From Oscillospiraceae bacterium (GTDB taxonomy: Bacteria > Bacillota > Clostridia > Oscillospirales > Ruminococcaceae), in the NCBI GenBank assembly GCA_017414435.1, contig JAFQMN010000006.1, forward strand, positions 81,534 to 145,533: DNA of 64,000 nucleotides, given 5' to 3'. The translations under genes were made by a program, and so were the position numbers. The notes under the pieces were generated by a model. It did no database searches. It saw nothing but the letters and a program-made list of their open reading frames with translations, and was not told the origin of the DNA. Each line of letters starts with the position of its first letter. Position 1 is the first letter of the stretch. Below, one piece after another: positions 1-10,953 of this stretch.

Positions 1-1
1 A

Positions 2-2113
2 GCGGGATTTGAAGTGCGTGATGTGCATTACACACATTATGGCAGGATGTGCCCAATAGAAACACCAGAAGGTCCGAATATTGGCTTGATTTCTTACCTT
101 GCAACGTTTGCCAAAATAAATAAATATGGGTTTATAGAAGCACCATACCGTAAGGTAGAAAAAGGCACAGGCCGAGTGCTAGACAAAGTTGAATATATGA
201 CAGCGGATATAGAAGACAACTATGTGGTTGCGCAAGCTAACGAAGCATTAGATGAAAATAATATATTCGTTCGACCAAGAGTTAATGCTAGATTTAGAGA
301 CAAGATTCTTGAAATTGAGCGTGAAGCCGTGGACTATATGGATGTTTCACCGAAAATGATGGTTTCTGTTGGAACGGCAATGATACCATTTTTGGAAAAC
401 GATGATTCTAGTAGAGCTTTAATGGGTTCTAACATGCAGAAGCAAGCAGTTCCGTTGCTTGTTCCAGAAGCACCATTGGTTGCAACAGGGATAGAGTATA
501 AAGCAGCGGTTGATTCTGGGGCTGTGGTTGTGGCAAAAGAGGCTGGGATTGTAAAAGAAGTATCTGCAGATGTAATTAAAATTTTAAACGACCAAAACAA
601 GCTAGATACTTATAAATTACTTAAGTTTGTGCGTTCTAATCAAGACACATGCATAAACCATCACCCAATTGTAAATGTAGGTGAAGCAGTAAAAAAAGGG
701 CAAGTTATTGCAGATGGTCCTTCGACAAAAAATGGGGAAATCAGCTTGGGCCGGAATGTGCTTGTGGCATTTATGACATGGGAAGGCTATAACTATGAAG
801 ATGCTGTTCTATTAAATGAACGCTTGGTTAAAGATGATGTGTTTACATCTGTTCATATTGTGGAATATGAAACTAAGGCGAGAGAAACAAAATTAGGCAA
901 AGAAGAGATTACAAGAGAAATTCCAAATGTGGGCGATGATGCAATTAAAGACTTAGATGAACGTGGTATTATTAGAATTGGTGCGGAAGTTAGAGCAGGA
1001 GATATTTTAGTAGGTAAAGTTACTCCTAAAGGAGAGACAGAGCTAACCTCGGAAGAACGCTTGTTAAGAGCTATTTTTGGTGAGAAGGCGCGTGAGGTAA
1101 GGGATACATCTTTAAGAGTTCCACATGGCGGTTATGGAGTTGTTGTAGATGTAAAAGTCTTCACTAAAGAAACGTGTGAGGAACTTGCAGCTGGTGTGGA
1201 TATGGTGGTTAGGTGCTATATAGCTCAAAAACGTAAGATTTCTGTGGGGGATAAAATGGCTGGAAGGCACGGAAATAAAGGTGTTGTTTCTAGGATTTTA
1301 CCACAAGAAGATATGCCGTTCTTGCCAGATGGAACTCCAGTTGATATTGTTTTAAATCCTCTTGGAGTGCCTTCTAGAATGAATATTGGCCAGGTATTAG
1401 AGGTTCACTTAGGACGTGTGGCAGCGGCTTTGGGAATAAACGTGATGACGCCAGTATTTGATGGGGCTACTGAGACTGATATTACAGAAGGCTTAAAACA
1501 GGTGGGCTTAAAAGAAAACGGCAAAACAATTTTATATGATGGCAGAACAGGAGAACCGTTTGATAATGAGGTAACCGTTGGGTATATGTATTACCTAAAA
1601 TTGCACCACTTGGTTGACGATAAAATTCATGCAAGATCAACAGGGCCATATTCTTTGGTGACGCAGCAACCATTAGGAGGTAAAGCGCAATTTGGTGGTC
1701 AGCGCTTTGGCGAGATGGAGGTTTGGGCACTGGAGGCGTATGGAGCAGCATATACTTTGCAGGAACTTTTAACCGTTAAATCTGATGATATTGTAGGGCG
1801 TGTTAAAACTTATGAGTCTATAGTTAAAGGGCAGAATATTCCAAAAGCAGGATTGCCAGAGTCTTTTAAAGTGTTGCTGAAGGAACTTCAGTCACTGAGT
1901 TTAAATGTTCAGGTGTTAGATAAAAATGCCAATGAAGTTGATCTTATACAAACATTTGAGGATGAAATAAAAGAGAGTATATCAAAAACATCTAATGAGC
2001 ATATGCGTTTAGATGATAAAGATAACAGCATGCAGTATTTTTTAGAAGATACGATGGAAGATGAAAATATAAGCAATGAAATGATTATAGAAGAACCGGA
2101 ATTTGATGAATAA
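2..2113 (+). CDS. rpoB: RNA polymerase beta subunit (5' end outside window)
   Basis: This is the C-terminal 703 or so residues of RpoB, the beta subunit that forms half of the catalytic cleft of RNA polymerase. The frame is open from base 2, so the gene continues upstream of the window. The sequence begins [20 protein letters not shown], which lies just after rifampicin-resistance cluster I; that cluster is therefore not visible. Cluster II ([11 protein letters not shown]) is present and looks wild type. Other conserved blocks are [15 protein letters not shown], the basic [15 protein letters not shown] segment and [20 protein letters not shown] near the end. The protein ends in an acidic tail of about 60 residues, longer than the E. 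coli C-terminus. rpoC follows after 54 bases, the usual rpoBC pair. The identity is certain. Confidence 0.98.
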   Translation, partial: AGFEVRDVHYTHYGRMCPIETPEGPNIGLISYLATFAKINKYGFIEAPYRKVEKGTGRVLDKVEYMTADIEDNYVVAQANEALDENNIFVRPRVNARFRDKILEIEREAVDYMDVSPKMMVSVGTAMIPFLENDDSSRALMGSNMQKQAVPLLVPEAPLVATGIEYKAAVDSGAVVVAKEAGIVKEVSADVIKILNDQNKLDTYKLLKFVRSNQDTCINHHPIVNVGEAVKKGQVIADGPSTKNGEISLGRNVLVAFMTWEGYNYEDAVLLNERLVKDDVFTSVHIVEYETKARETKLGKEEITREIPNVGDDAIKDLDERGIIRIGAEVRAGDILVGKVTPKGETELTSEERLLRAIFGEKAREVRDTSLRVPHGGYGVVVDVKVFTKETCEELAAGVDMVVRCYIAQKRKISVGDKMAGRHGNKGVVSRILPQEDMPFLPDGTPVDIVLNPLGVPSRMNIGQVLEVHLGRVAAALGINVMTPVFDGATETDITEGLKQVGLKENGKTILYDGRTGEPFDNEVTVGYMYYLKLHHLVDDKIHARSTGPYSLVTQQPLGGKAQFGGQRFGEMEVWALEAYGAAYTLQELLTVKSDDIVGRVKTYESIVKGQNIPKAGLPESFKVLLKELQSLSLNVQVLDKNANEVDLIQTFEDEIKESISKTSNEHMRLDDKDNSMQYFLEDTMEDENISNEMIIEEPEFDE

Positions 2114-2167
2114 TTGCTTGGCTAACTGAGTAATTTATAAATAACTTGAAAAGGAAGTTGTTTGTTC

Positions 2168-5100
2168 ATGGAATTTGATGATTTATCAACTATAAAAATA
2201 GGTTTAGCGTCGCCAGAACAGATTAGAAATTGGTCGTATGGAGAGGTAAAAAAACCAGAAACAATAAATTACCGCACATTAAAGCCAGAACGTGATGGGC
2301 TTTTTTGCGAACGAATTTTTGGACCAGTTAAAGACTGGGAATGCCATTGTGGCAAATATAAAAGAAGATATAAAGGCAAGGTATGCGATAGGTGTGGAGT
2401 GGAAGTAACAAGATCAAAAGTAAGACGTGAACGTATGGGGCATATTGAACTTGCTGTTCCGGTTTCACATATTTGGTATTTTAAAGGTGTTTCTTCTAAA
2501 ATAGGGCTAATGCTAGATATAACACCACGGATGTTAGAAAAAGTGATCTATTTTGCTTCTTATATTGTACTTAATCCAGGTGGAACGCCTCTTCTTAAGA
2601 AGCAAATATTGGATGAAGCTGAATATCAAGAAATGCGTGAAAAATATGAAGATGAATTTGAAGCAAAAATGGGTGCAGAAGCAATTAAACAGCTATTGCA
2701 AGAAATAGATGTAGAAAAACTTTATCTAGAGATTAAAGAGGAAATGGAAACGGCATCTAATCAAAGAAAAATTAGGCTGGTTAAGAGGTTGGAAGTTGTT
2801 AATGGCTTTAGAAAATCTAATAACAAGCCAGAGTGGATGATATTAGATGTACTACCAGTAATTCCAGCAGATTTAAGGCCAATGGTTCAGCTAGATGGTG
2901 GTAGATTTGCTACAAGCGATCTTAATGATCTTTATAGACGAGTGATAAACCGTAATAATAGGTTAAAGCGTTTGTTGGAGTTAAAAGCACCGGAAATAAT
3001 TATAAGAAATGAAAAAAGAATGCTGCAGGAAGCGGTTGATGCATTAATTGATAACGGACGAAGAGGTAGACCGATTACAGGGGCAAACAATAGAGCACTT
3101 AAATCGCTTTCGGATATGCTTAAGGGTAAACAAGGCAGGTTTAGACAGAATTTGTTAGGTAAGCGTGTAGATTATGCAGGGCGTTCGGTTATAGTGGTTG
3201 GCCCTGAGCTTAAGATGTATCAATGCGGTCTTCCAAAAGAGATGGCGCTAGAACTTTTTAAGCCATTTGTGATGAAGCGTTTGGTGGAATTAGGTATAGC
3301 TGGTAATGTGAGAAGTGCGAGAAAAATGGTTGAGCGTGCAAGGCCAGAAGTTTGGGATTCATTAGAAAAAATTATAAAAGACCATCCTGTAATGCTAAAT
3401 CGTGCACCAACTTTGCATAGGTTAGGTATACAGGCTTTTGAACCAGTATTAGTGGAAGGACGTGCTTTAAAGCTGCACCCGTTAGTTTGTACAGCATATA
3501 ATGCAGACTTTGATGGTGACCAAATGGCAGTTCACGTACCACTTTCTGTGGAGGCACAAACAGAAGCCAGATTCTTAATGCTTGCAGCTAATAATCTATT
3601 AAAACCTTCGGATGGCAAACCTGTGGCAGTTCCAACACAAGATATGGTGTTAGGTTCTTATTACCTCACCCAAGAGCGCCCAGGAGAAAAAGGAGAAGGG
3701 AATATATATAAAGATGTGAACGAAGCAATAATGGCGTATAGTGTTGGTTGTTTGGGTTTGCATGCAAAAATTAAGGTGAGAATGGAGAGAGAGTTTGCTG
3801 GCGAACATATTTCTGGATTGATTGAAACTACAATAGGGAAGATAATCTTCAATCAATCTATTCCGCAGGATTTAGGTTACGTGAATAGAAATGATAGAGA
3901 TCAATGTTTAGGTCTAGAAATATCGTTTTTAGTAAATAAAAAAGCTTTGGGAGATATTGTAGATAAATGTATTAAAATTCATGGTACATCAGTTGCAGCT
4001 ACAATGTTAGATAGTATTAAAAGTTTAGGCTTTAAATATTCAACAAAGAGTGCAACAACGGTGGCTTTTAGTGATGTTGTTGTGCCAAAAGAAAAAAAAG
4101 TTTTAATTGATGAAGCAGAACAAATGGTAGAAAAAATCAATAAACAATTTAAACGTGGTTTAATTTCGGATGAAGAGCGTTTTGAATTGGTAATAAAAGT
4201 ATGGAATGATACAACAGAAAAAGTATCAAACACTTTAACCAAAAACATGGATCCATATAACACAATCTTTATGATGGCAGATTCTGGTGCTCGTGGGAGC
4301 ATTAACCAGATTCGTCAACTTGCTGGAATGCGTGGATTAATTGCAAACACATCTGGTACAACGATTGACATACCAATTAAGGCAAATTACCACGAGGGTT
4401 TAAATGTGCTAGAGTATTTCATTTCTTCACGTGGGGCAAGAAAAGGTATGGCAGACACAGCGCTAAGAACAGCAGATTCTGGTTATTTAACAAGAAGGCT
4501 TGTGGATGTTGCGCAGGAGCTTATAATTAGAGAAGAAGATTGCCATACAACAACCGGCTTAGAAATTTGTGATATCACCGATTATAACGAGATGATAGAA
4601 CCTTTAAAGGAGAGGCTAATAGGGCGTTATTTGCTAGAAGATCTGTTTGATAGTGAAGGTAAGTTAATAGCTTCTAAAGATGTGTTGCTTAGTGAAAAAG
4701 AAGCAGACGATATTATTAAAGCTGGCATTACAAAGGTCAAAATTCGGTCAATTTTAAACTGTAAGTCTAAACATGGGATTTGTGCGAAATGTTATGGGTC
4801 TAATTTAGCAACTGGTAAAAATGTAACAATTGGAGAGGCAGTTGGAATCATTGCAGCTCAATCGATTGGTGAACCAGGCACACAGCTTACAATGAGAAAC
4901 TTCCACACAGGGGGAATAGCTTCGGCAGAAGATATTACACAAGGTTTACCAAGGGTTGAAGAATTATTTGAGGCAAGAAAACCCAAACGTCTGGCAATAA
5001 TTAGTGCAATTAAAGGTATAGTAGCAATTGAAGAAGAAAACAATACAAAAGTTGTAATTGTTTTAGATAAAGAAACCTTAGAGGAACATAGATATCAAAT

Positions 5101-5692
5101 TCCATATGGGTCGAGAATAACAGTTTCGGAAGGGGATATTATAGAGAAAGGAGATGCGATAACAGAAGGGTCAATTAATCCGCACGATATTTTAGAAATT
5201 AAAGGAGAGCTGGCTGTTCAAGATTATTTAATTCAAGAGGTACAAAAAGTTTATAGGCTGCAAGGTGTAGATATAAACGATAAACATATAGAGGTAATAG
5301 TACGCCAAATGCTAAGTAAAGTACGAATAATAAATTCTGGGAGTACAGACTTTTTACAGGGTGCATTAGTTGACAGAATGAAAGCTGAAGAAGCTAATAA
5401 AGAAATTAATAAAAGGATAGAAAATGGAGAACAAGAACTGGAACCAGCAACATTAATGCCTATTTTACTAGGAATAACAAAAGCATCACTAGCTACAGAA
5501 AGCTTTTTATCGGCAGCATCATTCCAAGAGACAACCAGAATTTTAACGGATGCGGCAATTAAAGGTAAAGAAGACAAATTAATTGGATTGAAAGAAAACG
5601 TAATTATAGGCAAATTGATTCCGGCAGGAACGGGTACAATAGATAGTTCTGCTATTAATATAATTGAAAATGCAGAAAATAATAATATTTAG
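2168..5692 (+). CDS. rpoC: RNA polymerase beta' subunit
   Basis: RpoC, about 1174 residues, is the beta' subunit carrying the catalytic magnesium. The N-terminal zinc site is visible as C59, C61, C73 and C76. The absolutely conserved metal-binding motif [12 protein letters not shown] lies near residues 445-456. A second zinc cluster ([13 protein letters not shown]) and the trigger-loop/bridge-helix region [20 protein letters not shown] lie in the C-terminal third. I chose the ATG at 2168 because AAGGAAG at 2151-2157 is 10 bases upstream. The TTG at 2162 would be only 4 bases from it. The length is typical of Firmicutes, with no large lineage insertion. No terminator is obvious between rpoC and the rplS promoter 20 bases downstream. 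Confidence 0.98.
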   Translation: MEFDDLSTIKIGLASPEQIRNWSYGEVKKPETINYRTLKPERDGLFCERIFGPVKDWECHCGKYKRRYKGKVCDRCGVEVTRSKVRRERMGHIELAVPVSHIWYFKGVSSKIGLMLDITPRMLEKVIYFASYIVLNPGGTPLLKKQILDEAEYQEMREKYEDEFEAKMGAEAIKQLLQEIDVEKLYLEIKEEMETASNQRKIRLVKRLEVVNGFRKSNNKPEWMILDVLPVIPADLRPMVQLDGGRFATSDLNDLYRRVINRNNRLKRLLELKAPEIIIRNEKRMLQEAVDALIDNGRRGRPITGANNRALKSLSDMLKGKQGRFRQNLLGKRVDYAGRSVIVVGPELKMYQCGLPKEMALELFKPFVMKRLVELGIAGNVRSARKMVERARPEVWDSLEKIIKDHPVMLNRAPTLHRLGIQAFEPVLVEGRALKLHPLVCTAYNADFDGDQMAVHVPLSVEAQTEARFLMLAANNLLKPSDGKPVAVPTQDMVLGSYYLTQERPGEKGEGNIYKDVNEAIMAYSVGCLGLHAKIKVRMEREFAGEHISGLIETTIGKIIFNQSIPQDLGYVNRNDRDQCLGLEISFLVNKKALGDIVDKCIKIHGTSVAATMLDSIKSLGFKYSTKSATTVAFSDVVVPKEKKVLIDEAEQMVEKINKQFKRGLISDEERFELVIKVWNDTTEKVSNTLTKNMDPYNTIFMMADSGARGSINQIRQLAGMRGLIANTSGTTIDIPIKANYHEGLNVLEYFISSRGARKGMADTALRTADSGYLTRRLVDVAQELIIREEDCHTTTGLEICDITDYNEMIEPLKERLIGRYLLEDLFDSEGKLIASKDVLLSEKEADDIIKAGITKVKIRSILNCKSKHGICAKCYGSNLATGKNVTIGEAVGIIAAQSIGEPGTQLTMRNFHTGGIASAEDITQGLPRVEELFEARKPKRLAIISAIKGIVAIEEENNTKVVIVLDKETLEEHRYQIPYGSRITVSEGDIIEKGDAITEGSINPHDILEIKGELAVQDYLIQEVQKVYRLQGVDINDKHIEVIVRQMLSKVRIINSGSTDFLQGALVDRMKAEEANKEINKRIENGEQELEPATLMPILLGITKASLATESFLSAASFQETTRILTDAAIKGKEDKLIGLKENVIIGKLIPAGTGTIDSSAINIIENAENNNI

Positions 5693-5711
5693 CAAAACTT
5701 TAAAAAATTGC

Positions 5712-5740
5712 TTGAAAATTATTTATTTGTATGTTAAAAT
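5712..5740 (+). promoter_or_regulatory. Sigma-A type promoter for rplS
   Basis: TTGAAA (5712-5717), a 17-base spacer and TAAAAT (5735-5740), preceded by TGT as an extended -10 element. It lies directly after the rpoC stop, so rplS can be transcribed independently of rpoBC. Confidence 0.75.
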
Positions 5741-5784
5741 AAAATTGTGTAAATGGAAATTAACATTAATGGTTTAATATTCTA

Positions 5785-5834
5785 GAAAGGAGCCTTGCAG
5801 TTAAAAACAAAAAACTGCAGAAGTGATTGTAATG
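5785..5834 (+). promoter_or_regulatory. rplS leader: hairpin between Shine-Dalgarno and start codon
   Basis: A good Shine-Dalgarno (AAAGGAG, 5785-5791) lies 40 bases before the ATG at 5832, too far to act directly. Between them TGCAGTT (5796-5802) can pair with AACTGCA (5813-5819) across an A-rich loop. The folded stem would bring the ribosome site and start codon together. Firmicutes are known to carry an autoregulatory L19 leader before rplS. This element could be a version of it, but I did not match it to that family's consensus. Confidence 0.5.
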
Positions 5835-6173
5835 AATTTAATAGACATAATCAAAAATAAGCATATGAAGCAACAATTGCCGGCATTTAATGTTGGTGAT
5901 ACTGTAAAAGTGCATGTAAAAATAAAAGAAGGCGAAAGAGAAAGAATACAGGTGTTTGAAGGGGTTGTTATAGCTAAAAAACATAGTAAAATAGAAGAAA
6001 CTTTTACTGTACGTAAAGTTTCAAATGGAGTTGGAGTAGAAAGAGTATTCCCGGTTCATTCGCCTGTTGTTGCAGATGTAGAAGTTGTTAGAAAAGGTAA
6101 AGTTAAAAGAGGTAAACTCTATTATTTAAGAGGCAAAGTTGGTAAGGCAGCAAAAGTTAAAGAACTAATATAA
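5832..6173 (+). CDS. rplS: 50S ribosomal protein L19
   Basis: L19, about 113 residues, sits at the 30S-50S interface and is essential for the large subunit. The sequence shows the family's opening ([11 protein letters not shown]), the [30 protein letters not shown] core and the basic [12 protein letters not shown] tail. The ATG at 5832 gives the standard N-terminus; a GTG at 5823 would add three residues and break the usual start. Its common partners rpsP, rimM and trmD are absent, and here it is monocistronic with its own promoter and terminator. lepB and rbgA, which often follow rplS in Clostridia, lie 8.5 kb further on. Confidence 0.97.
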   Translation: MNLIDIIKNKHMKQQLPAFNVGDTVKVHVKIKEGERERIQVFEGVVIAKKHSKIEETFTVRKVSNGVGVERVFPVHSPVVADVEVVRKGKVKRGKLYYLRGKVGKAAKVKELI

Positions 6174-6186
6174 AATAATATTATTA

Positions 6187-6229
6187 AAAGAGCGCAGAAA
6201 TACTAGAAGGTAGGTTTTTGCGCTTTTTT
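6187..6229 (+). terminator. Rho-independent terminator of rplS
   Basis: AGCGCAGAAA (6191-6200) pairs with TTTTTGCGCT (6215-6224, one G-T wobble), and the flanking A and T runs extend the stem. The T run 6224-6229 completes a standard intrinsic terminator. Confidence 0.8.
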
Positions 6230-6277
6230 GTGTTTAATAATTTTTGGGAGTTGATTTTAATTAATAAAGAGAATGGC

Positions 6278-6973
6278 ATGGCAAAAATAGTAAAAATTAT
6301 TGGGCTACGCAAAGTATATAAAATTGCTAAAGAAAAGGTTGTAGCTTTAAATAAAATAGATCTAGAGATACCCAAAGGTGAGATATGTTGTATTTTAGGC
6401 ACATCGGGTTCTGGCAAATCAACATTGCTTAATATGATGGCAGGATTAGAAAAACCAACAAGAGGCGATGTATATATAAATGGCCATAATATATCAGCTA
6501 TGAATGAAAAGCAACTAGCATCTCTTAGACGCAAATATGTAGGTTTTATCTTTCAGTCATATAACTTATTACCAGCTTTAACCGCGTTAGAGAATGTAGC
6601 ATTGCCATTAGTATTTCGTGGTGTGCCGAAATTTAAGCGTAATATAATAGCAAAAAAAATGATAAAAGATGTAGGTTTAAGTTCACGTATTAAACATAAA
6701 CCTGCAGAAATGAGCGGAGGACAACAGCAAAGAGCAGGAATTGCACGTGCATTTGCAGCAAAACCGATGCTTGTGTTTGCAGATGAGCCCACAGGGAACT
6801 TAGATTCGAAAACAACAACGGAAATTATGGAAATGATGGTAAAAATAGCCAGAGAACATAAGCAAACTTTAGTTATAGTTACTCACGATAAATCTGTTGC
6901 AAGTTATGCAGATAGAATAATAACTTTGGTAGATGGGAATATTATAAGTGATTCATTGGTTCAAAAAGCATAA
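6278..6973 (+). CDS. ABC transporter ATP-binding protein, MacB/LolD type
   Basis: A 231-residue ATPase that powers the permease encoded two genes downstream. It shows Walker A GTSGSGKS (41-48), a Q-loop glutamine near 93, the signature SGGQQ (146-150), Walker B LVFADE (165-170) followed by PTGNLDS, and the switch histidine near 203. The PTGNLDS form and the length fit the MacB/LolD/FtsE branch that works with FtsX-fold permeases. I chose the ATG at 6278 with AAAGAG six bases upstream; an in-frame start at 6218 would fall inside the rplS terminator. It forms an operon with the surface protein at 7014 and the permease at 8947. The exported substrate cannot be read from the sequence. Confidence 0.9.
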   Translation: MAKIVKIIGLRKVYKIAKEKVVALNKIDLEIPKGEICCILGTSGSGKSTLLNMMAGLEKPTRGDVYINGHNISAMNEKQLASLRRKYVGFIFQSYNLLPALTALENVALPLVFRGVPKFKRNIIAKKMIKDVGLSSRIKHKPAEMSGGQQQRAGIARAFAAKPMLVFADEPTGNLDSKTTTEIMEMMVKIAREHKQTLVIVTHDKSVASYADRIITLVDGNIISDSLVQKA

Positions 6974-7013
6974 TATAAAAAGTTTTATTTGAAATACGAA
7001 AGGGATAAACTTC

Positions 7014-8963
7014 ATGAAAAGGATAAAAAGAGAAATTTCTATATTTTTAATGTTTATAATTTTACTAGGCTTAAATTCATTTGGTATTGTGAATAAAGTG
7101 AATGCGGTAGAAACTAGTATGACAATTCGTGCATATTCAGGGATTCCTAAATATTTAGATGCTGATACAGACCCGTTTGATATGACGGTAGAAATAATTG
7201 ATACTGAACATAGAGCATATGATTCAATTGAACCGGGCACAGCTAATGCAACATTTGATTCAGATGAATTTGAATTAGAAGATCCAAGTGTATTACCTGA
7301 GATAAAACAGCTCTCAGTAACAGATGTGCAGGGTAGTTTACGCTTTAAGGTAACATTTAAAAATGTGGTATATATTGGTAAAGAATCGCAGAACACAGAA
7401 GCCTCACAAAGTAATAAATATGGCGATATTTCTATTGCGGTTTCATACCGGGTGGGTAATACAGTAGTTGCAGGCTCGGTAAAACTTTCAGTGAAAAAGC
7501 CAAAAAATCAGATTCAAAATGCAGAGACAAAGATATTAGCAAAACCACAAATCCGGCTGGAAAACTATTCTTATGATAAAGATAAAGTTATGGCAGATAA
7601 AACGTTCGATTTGAGTTTTTCAGTAGTCAACACGAGCTGGAATTATAACTTAGAAAATGTAAAAACCACAATTAATGGTGGAGAAGTGTTTACACCAACA
7701 AATGGTTCCAACAATATTTTTTTCGATGAAACTCTAGGCCCACAAAGTATTATGAACAAAAAAATTTCACTATACGTCAACCCAGAAGTAAAAGCATCAG
7801 TACAGCTGCTTAAGATATCAGTAAAGGCAGAATATATAGAAAACGGCACACGTAAAGATTTTGAAGATGAACTAACACTTTCTTTACCAGTGGAAGCAGC
7901 AGATCAGACTAAACCAAGAATTCAGTTATCACAGTATTCTTACGGTAAAGAGAAGGTTATGGCAGATAGCACGTTCAATTTGAATTTTTCTTTGTTAAAC
8001 ACCAGCAAAATTTATAAGTTAGAGAATGTTAAAACTACAGTAGATGGTGGTAATATTTTTACACCCGCAAATGCAACAATTAACACATTTATAGATGATG
8101 TATTGGAGCCAAGAGGCACAATTTCCAAAGGGCTTTCACTATATGTTAATCCAGAAACGCAAACATCAGTGCAAATGCTTAAGATATCAGTAAAAGCAGA
8201 ATATATAGAAAACGGCACACGTAAAGATTTTGACGATGAATTAACGCTTTCATTGCCGGTAGAGGCGCACCAGACTGCATTAATAGCAAGTTTAAAAGCA
8301 ATAACTAACACAAAAGAGATAACGGAAGGCGAGGACGTTAACATAAAAGTAATTGCAAGCAATGCAACAATTACGAAAACAAAAGAAATAGCCCCAATCG
8401 CTTATAATCCGTATATAGAAGTAAAAGCGTTAGATGGTTTTGAATTCGACTCCGAGAATTCTGTAATTAATTTAAGAAATTTAATGCAAGGGGAACCAAT
8501 AGAAAAAACAATTACGATAACACCTAAATATAAGAGAACAACTCAAACACAAGAAACCAATTCAGAAGAAGTAAGTAGTGCAGAAAATTTAAATAATATA
8601 GGAGTAGAAAATGTAGCTCTAAATTCACCAGCAGAAGATGGTCCTCAAGTTTTTAGAGGCGAAATTTTGTTGACATATTACGACCAAGACCATAAAGAAT
8701 ATACTGAAAGAAGCGAGTTTTCTTTTAAAATTAATCCGATGGCACAAATGCAAGAAGATTTTGTAGGTGGAGGTATGGAAGGCGAAGCGAGTATGAACGG
8801 AGAAGCTGCACCAACAGATGAAAACGCAGAAAACAAGTTATCTGAAAAATTTGGAATCGTTTGGAAATGTTCAATATTTGTATGTTTAATAGCAGTTATA
8901 GTTTTTGGTGTTAAAAAGGGCAGAGGAAAGAGGAGCTTGGATATAGATGATGAGGATATCTGA
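7014..8963 (+). CDS. Secreted, C-terminally membrane-anchored repeat protein of an ABC export operon
   Basis: A 649-residue protein of unknown function. It has a Sec-type signal peptide (basic MKRIKR, then a hydrophobic stretch, likely cleaved after the VNA near residue 30). Beta-rich extracytoplasmic domains follow, and the C-terminal helix IFVCLIAVIVFGV is followed by positive charges, so the bulk should sit outside the cell. Residues 177-299 and 300-421 are a recent tandem duplication (see repeat), and a diverged third copy may follow. The domains resemble the CARDB/COG1361-like immunoglobulin folds often found beside MacB-type transporters in Firmicutes; that is a family impression, not a match. 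Its end overlaps the permease start by 17 bases, so it probably acts as the transporter's external adaptor. Confidence 0.75.
   Translation: MKRIKREISIFLMFIILLGLNSFGIVNKVNAVETSMTIRAYSGIPKYLDADTDPFDMTVEIIDTEHRAYDSIEPGTANATFDSDEFELEDPSVLPEIKQLSVTDVQGSLRFKVTFKNVVYIGKESQNTEASQSNKYGDISIAVSYRVGNTVVAGSVKLSVKKPKNQIQNAETKILAKPQIRLENYSYDKDKVMADKTFDLSFSVVNTSWNYNLENVKTTINGGEVFTPTNGSNNIFFDETLGPQSIMNKKISLYVNPEVKASVQLLKISVKAEYIENGTRKDFEDELTLSLPVEAADQTKPRIQLSQYSYGKEKVMADSTFNLNFSLLNTSKIYKLENVKTTVDGGNIFTPANATINTFIDDVLEPRGTISKGLSLYVNPETQTSVQMLKISVKAEYIENGTRKDFDDELTLSLPVEAHQTALIASLKAITNTKEITEGEDVNIKVIASNATITKTKEIAPIAYNPYIEVKALDGFEFDSENSVINLRNLMQGEPIEKTITITPKYKRTTQTQETNSEEVSSAENLNNIGVENVALNSPAEDGPQVFRGEILLTYYDQDHKEYTERSEFSFKINPMAQMQEDFVGGGMEGEASMNGEAAPTDENAENKLSEKFGIVWKCSIFVCLIAVIVFGVKKGRGKRSLDIDDEDI
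7542..8276 (+). repeat. In-frame tandem duplication inside the surface protein gene
   Basis: Two adjacent units, 7542-7910 (369 bases, 123 codons) and 7911-8276 (366 bases, 122 codons), encode clearly homologous domains. Both begin KPxI, share VMAD and LENVKTT, and end with the identical stretch AEYIENGTRKDF followed by DELTLSLPVEA. The coding DNA is still nearly identical toward the unit ends, which points to a fairly recent duplication. Confidence 0.9.
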
Positions 8964-10647
8964 TATAATAGAGTTTTCCGTAAAGAATCTCACACGCCGT
9001 AAACTTAGAACATTTTTAACAATTGCGGGGATAGTTTTGGGCACTTGTTCCATTGTGTTAACATTTGCGTTTAGTTATACAATAACAACCAACATAGAAG
9101 AAGTTATGAAAAGCGGAGCAGATATTAACCAAATTACAATTTTAAGACGAAAATATAATCCTAATAAAGGAGAAAACAAAAAGAAGAATAGAGAACTACT
9201 GCAAAACCAGAATCAAGATCAAGATGATGAAACACTCGATTACGGAGATGAATTAGTTGAAAAACTTTCTAAAATTAACGGTGTAGATTTTGTATTTCCA
9301 CAGTGCGAAACCTATGATCTAATGCATTTTTGTGTGGGCAATCAATATGTTTCTAGCTATTTTACTACAATGGCATTTGATTTTAATATCTGTACACCGG
9401 CTAACTTAAAAAAAATGGGCTACACACTGGCACCAAACTGTAAATTTATTAAAAATACTCCAAAATCTAAAAAAAAGAATATTGTTGTTGGTTCGCTATT
9501 TCCGTATCGTTTTTTGGACTTAAAGGCTAAAAGATGGGAGGATTTACAAAGAAGTCCGTATAGAGTGATGTATAGCTACGATACAAAAAAAGATATGGAA
9601 CCATTTTTTGATATTAGGAAAGAAAAACTAAAAGGTATTATTTTTAATTCTAGTGGTGAAAAACAGTTACGTAAATTAATAGAAAAACTTTATAGCCAGA
9701 TGGATTCAGAAAACCTAGCTGATGAGGATGATGAAACAGAAGATGTATCAGTTACATCTTTAGAAAACATTTCGGGAGACAGATTTGATATAAACATAAC
9801 AGGCTTTTTAACAGAAGGAGATTTTGATCTCTTTAATAACCGAAATTGGCAGCTGCTGAAAGAACTTGATGAAAAAGAAAATGGCTGGCAAAAAATAGAT
9901 AATCTTGGTAGTATATATATGGATATTGATACATTCAAAGAGTTAAAGAAAATAAAAGAAAAATCTAGCATTAATAACTTTAATTCAAGTGATAGTAAGA
10001 ATAATAAATTTGCATACGACACAATAACTGTAGTTGCCAAAGATTGGAATGCGGTGCAAGGAATTGTAGAAGCAGTGCAGAACAATTTAAACTACAAAAC
10101 AAAGAGTTTGTTAGGAGACATAAAAGAGAAACAAAAACAATCAGCAGGTATTCGTTCAATGCTTTTAGCACTTGGAGTAATTACAGTAATCGTTTCGGCA
10201 TTAGGTATAGCTAATATGATGTTCATGTCTATATCTGAACGCACTAAAGAGATTGGTGTTATGAAGGTTTTAGGTTGTAGCTTGCGTAATATTAGAGAGA
10301 TGTTCTTAACTGAAGCAGGAACAGTTGGACTTTGTGGTGGAATTATTGGTGTTGGCAGTTCATATGGTATAGCAAAAGGACTTTCTGCAATTGTACGTTT
10401 AGCCAGCAATGAAAATTTTATTCAGAGTGCAGTGAATAATAAATTCCGCGCAGAGTTAGTTGAATTTGTAAATAACTTTACTAACATGTTCGATTTAATG
10501 GAAGGAAAAGATGTAATAACGATACCAATATATTTAATTATAGGCGGAATATTATTTGGTTTATTAGTAGGCTTAGTTTCTGGACTTGCACCAGCAAATC
10601 GTGCGGTTAAAATAAGTGCGCTTGCAGCCATAAAACAAGAACAATAA
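8947..10647 (+). CDS. ABC transporter permease, MacB/FtsX family
   Basis: A 566-residue permease with MacB topology. One N-terminal membrane helix (about residues 24-46) follows a cytoplasmic NLTRRKLRTFLTIAGIVLGT segment. A large external domain of about 350 residues comes next, then three C-terminal helices near 400-425, 455-475 and 525-550. The FtsX-type coupling segment ISERTKEIGVMKVLGCS, which contacts the ATPase, is conserved. The external domain carries a charged low-complexity stretch rich in K, N and Q (about 75-95). The gene overlaps the surface protein gene by 17 bases and is the last of the operon. Such exporters move peptides, lipoproteins or antibiotics rather than import nutrients; the substrate here is unknown. 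Confidence 0.88.
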   Translation: MMRISDIIEFSVKNLTRRKLRTFLTIAGIVLGTCSIVLTFAFSYTITTNIEEVMKSGADINQITILRRKYNPNKGENKKKNRELLQNQNQDQDDETLDYGDELVEKLSKINGVDFVFPQCETYDLMHFCVGNQYVSSYFTTMAFDFNICTPANLKKMGYTLAPNCKFIKNTPKSKKKNIVVGSLFPYRFLDLKAKRWEDLQRSPYRVMYSYDTKKDMEPFFDIRKEKLKGIIFNSSGEKQLRKLIEKLYSQMDSENLADEDDETEDVSVTSLENISGDRFDINITGFLTEGDFDLFNNRNWQLLKELDEKENGWQKIDNLGSIYMDIDTFKELKKIKEKSSINNFNSSDSKNNKFAYDTITVVAKDWNAVQGIVEAVQNNLNYKTKSLLGDIKEKQKQSAGIRSMLLALGVITVIVSALGIANMMFMSISERTKEIGVMKVLGCSLRNIREMFLTEAGTVGLCGGIIGVGSSYGIAKGLSAIVRLASNENFIQSAVNNKFRAELVEFVNNFTNMFDLMEGKDVITIPIYLIIGGILFGLLVGLVSGLAPANRAVKISALAAIKQEQ

Positions 10648-10849
10648 TATATAGAATTAGTAGCGTTATATATTGATTAAGAAAGTTTTTTAATGTAAAT
10701 AGTGCATTTTGCAAATGTTGTAAACATTGATTTTATCATAACAACCTCATGATTGTGAACATTTTATTAACAAAAAGTCTGAGTTTTAACTAAAAATTGT
10801 TTTTTTAAGAAAAAAACAATAAAAAATCGCGAAAAATAAATAAAGAAGC
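10648..10849. other. Intergenic region before the hup promoter, nothing recognised
   Basis: About 200 bases of very AT-rich DNA between the permease stop and the hup promoter. I see only a weak A/T-only hairpin shortly after the permease stop, with no clear gene, RNA or operator. Confidence 0.5.
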
Positions 10850-10878
10850 TTGCTGTAATTTAATATTTGTGCTAAAAT
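10850..10878 (+). promoter_or_regulatory. Strong promoter for hup
   Basis: TTGCTG (10850-10855), 17-base spacer, TGC then TAAAAT (10873-10878). The arrangement is almost identical to the rpsB promoter at 34250. It leaves a leader of about 65 bases before the ATG. Confidence 0.8.
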
Positions 10879-10953
10879 TATATCATGGCCGTATGTAAAT
10901 TTATTATATTTTCGGTCAATGAATGAAATAGAATTTTTGGGAGGGTTTAGATC

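Noticed and set aside
720..730. A reverse-strand Spo0A-box-like sequence inside rpoB
   Set aside because: It is single, within a conserved coding region, and lacks the tandem partner seen in the two intergenic sites.
5251..5613. Long open frames on the strand opposite rpoC and other genes
   Set aside because: They overlap well-conserved genes, have no ribosome sites or recognisable domains, and reflect codon bias of the real gene.
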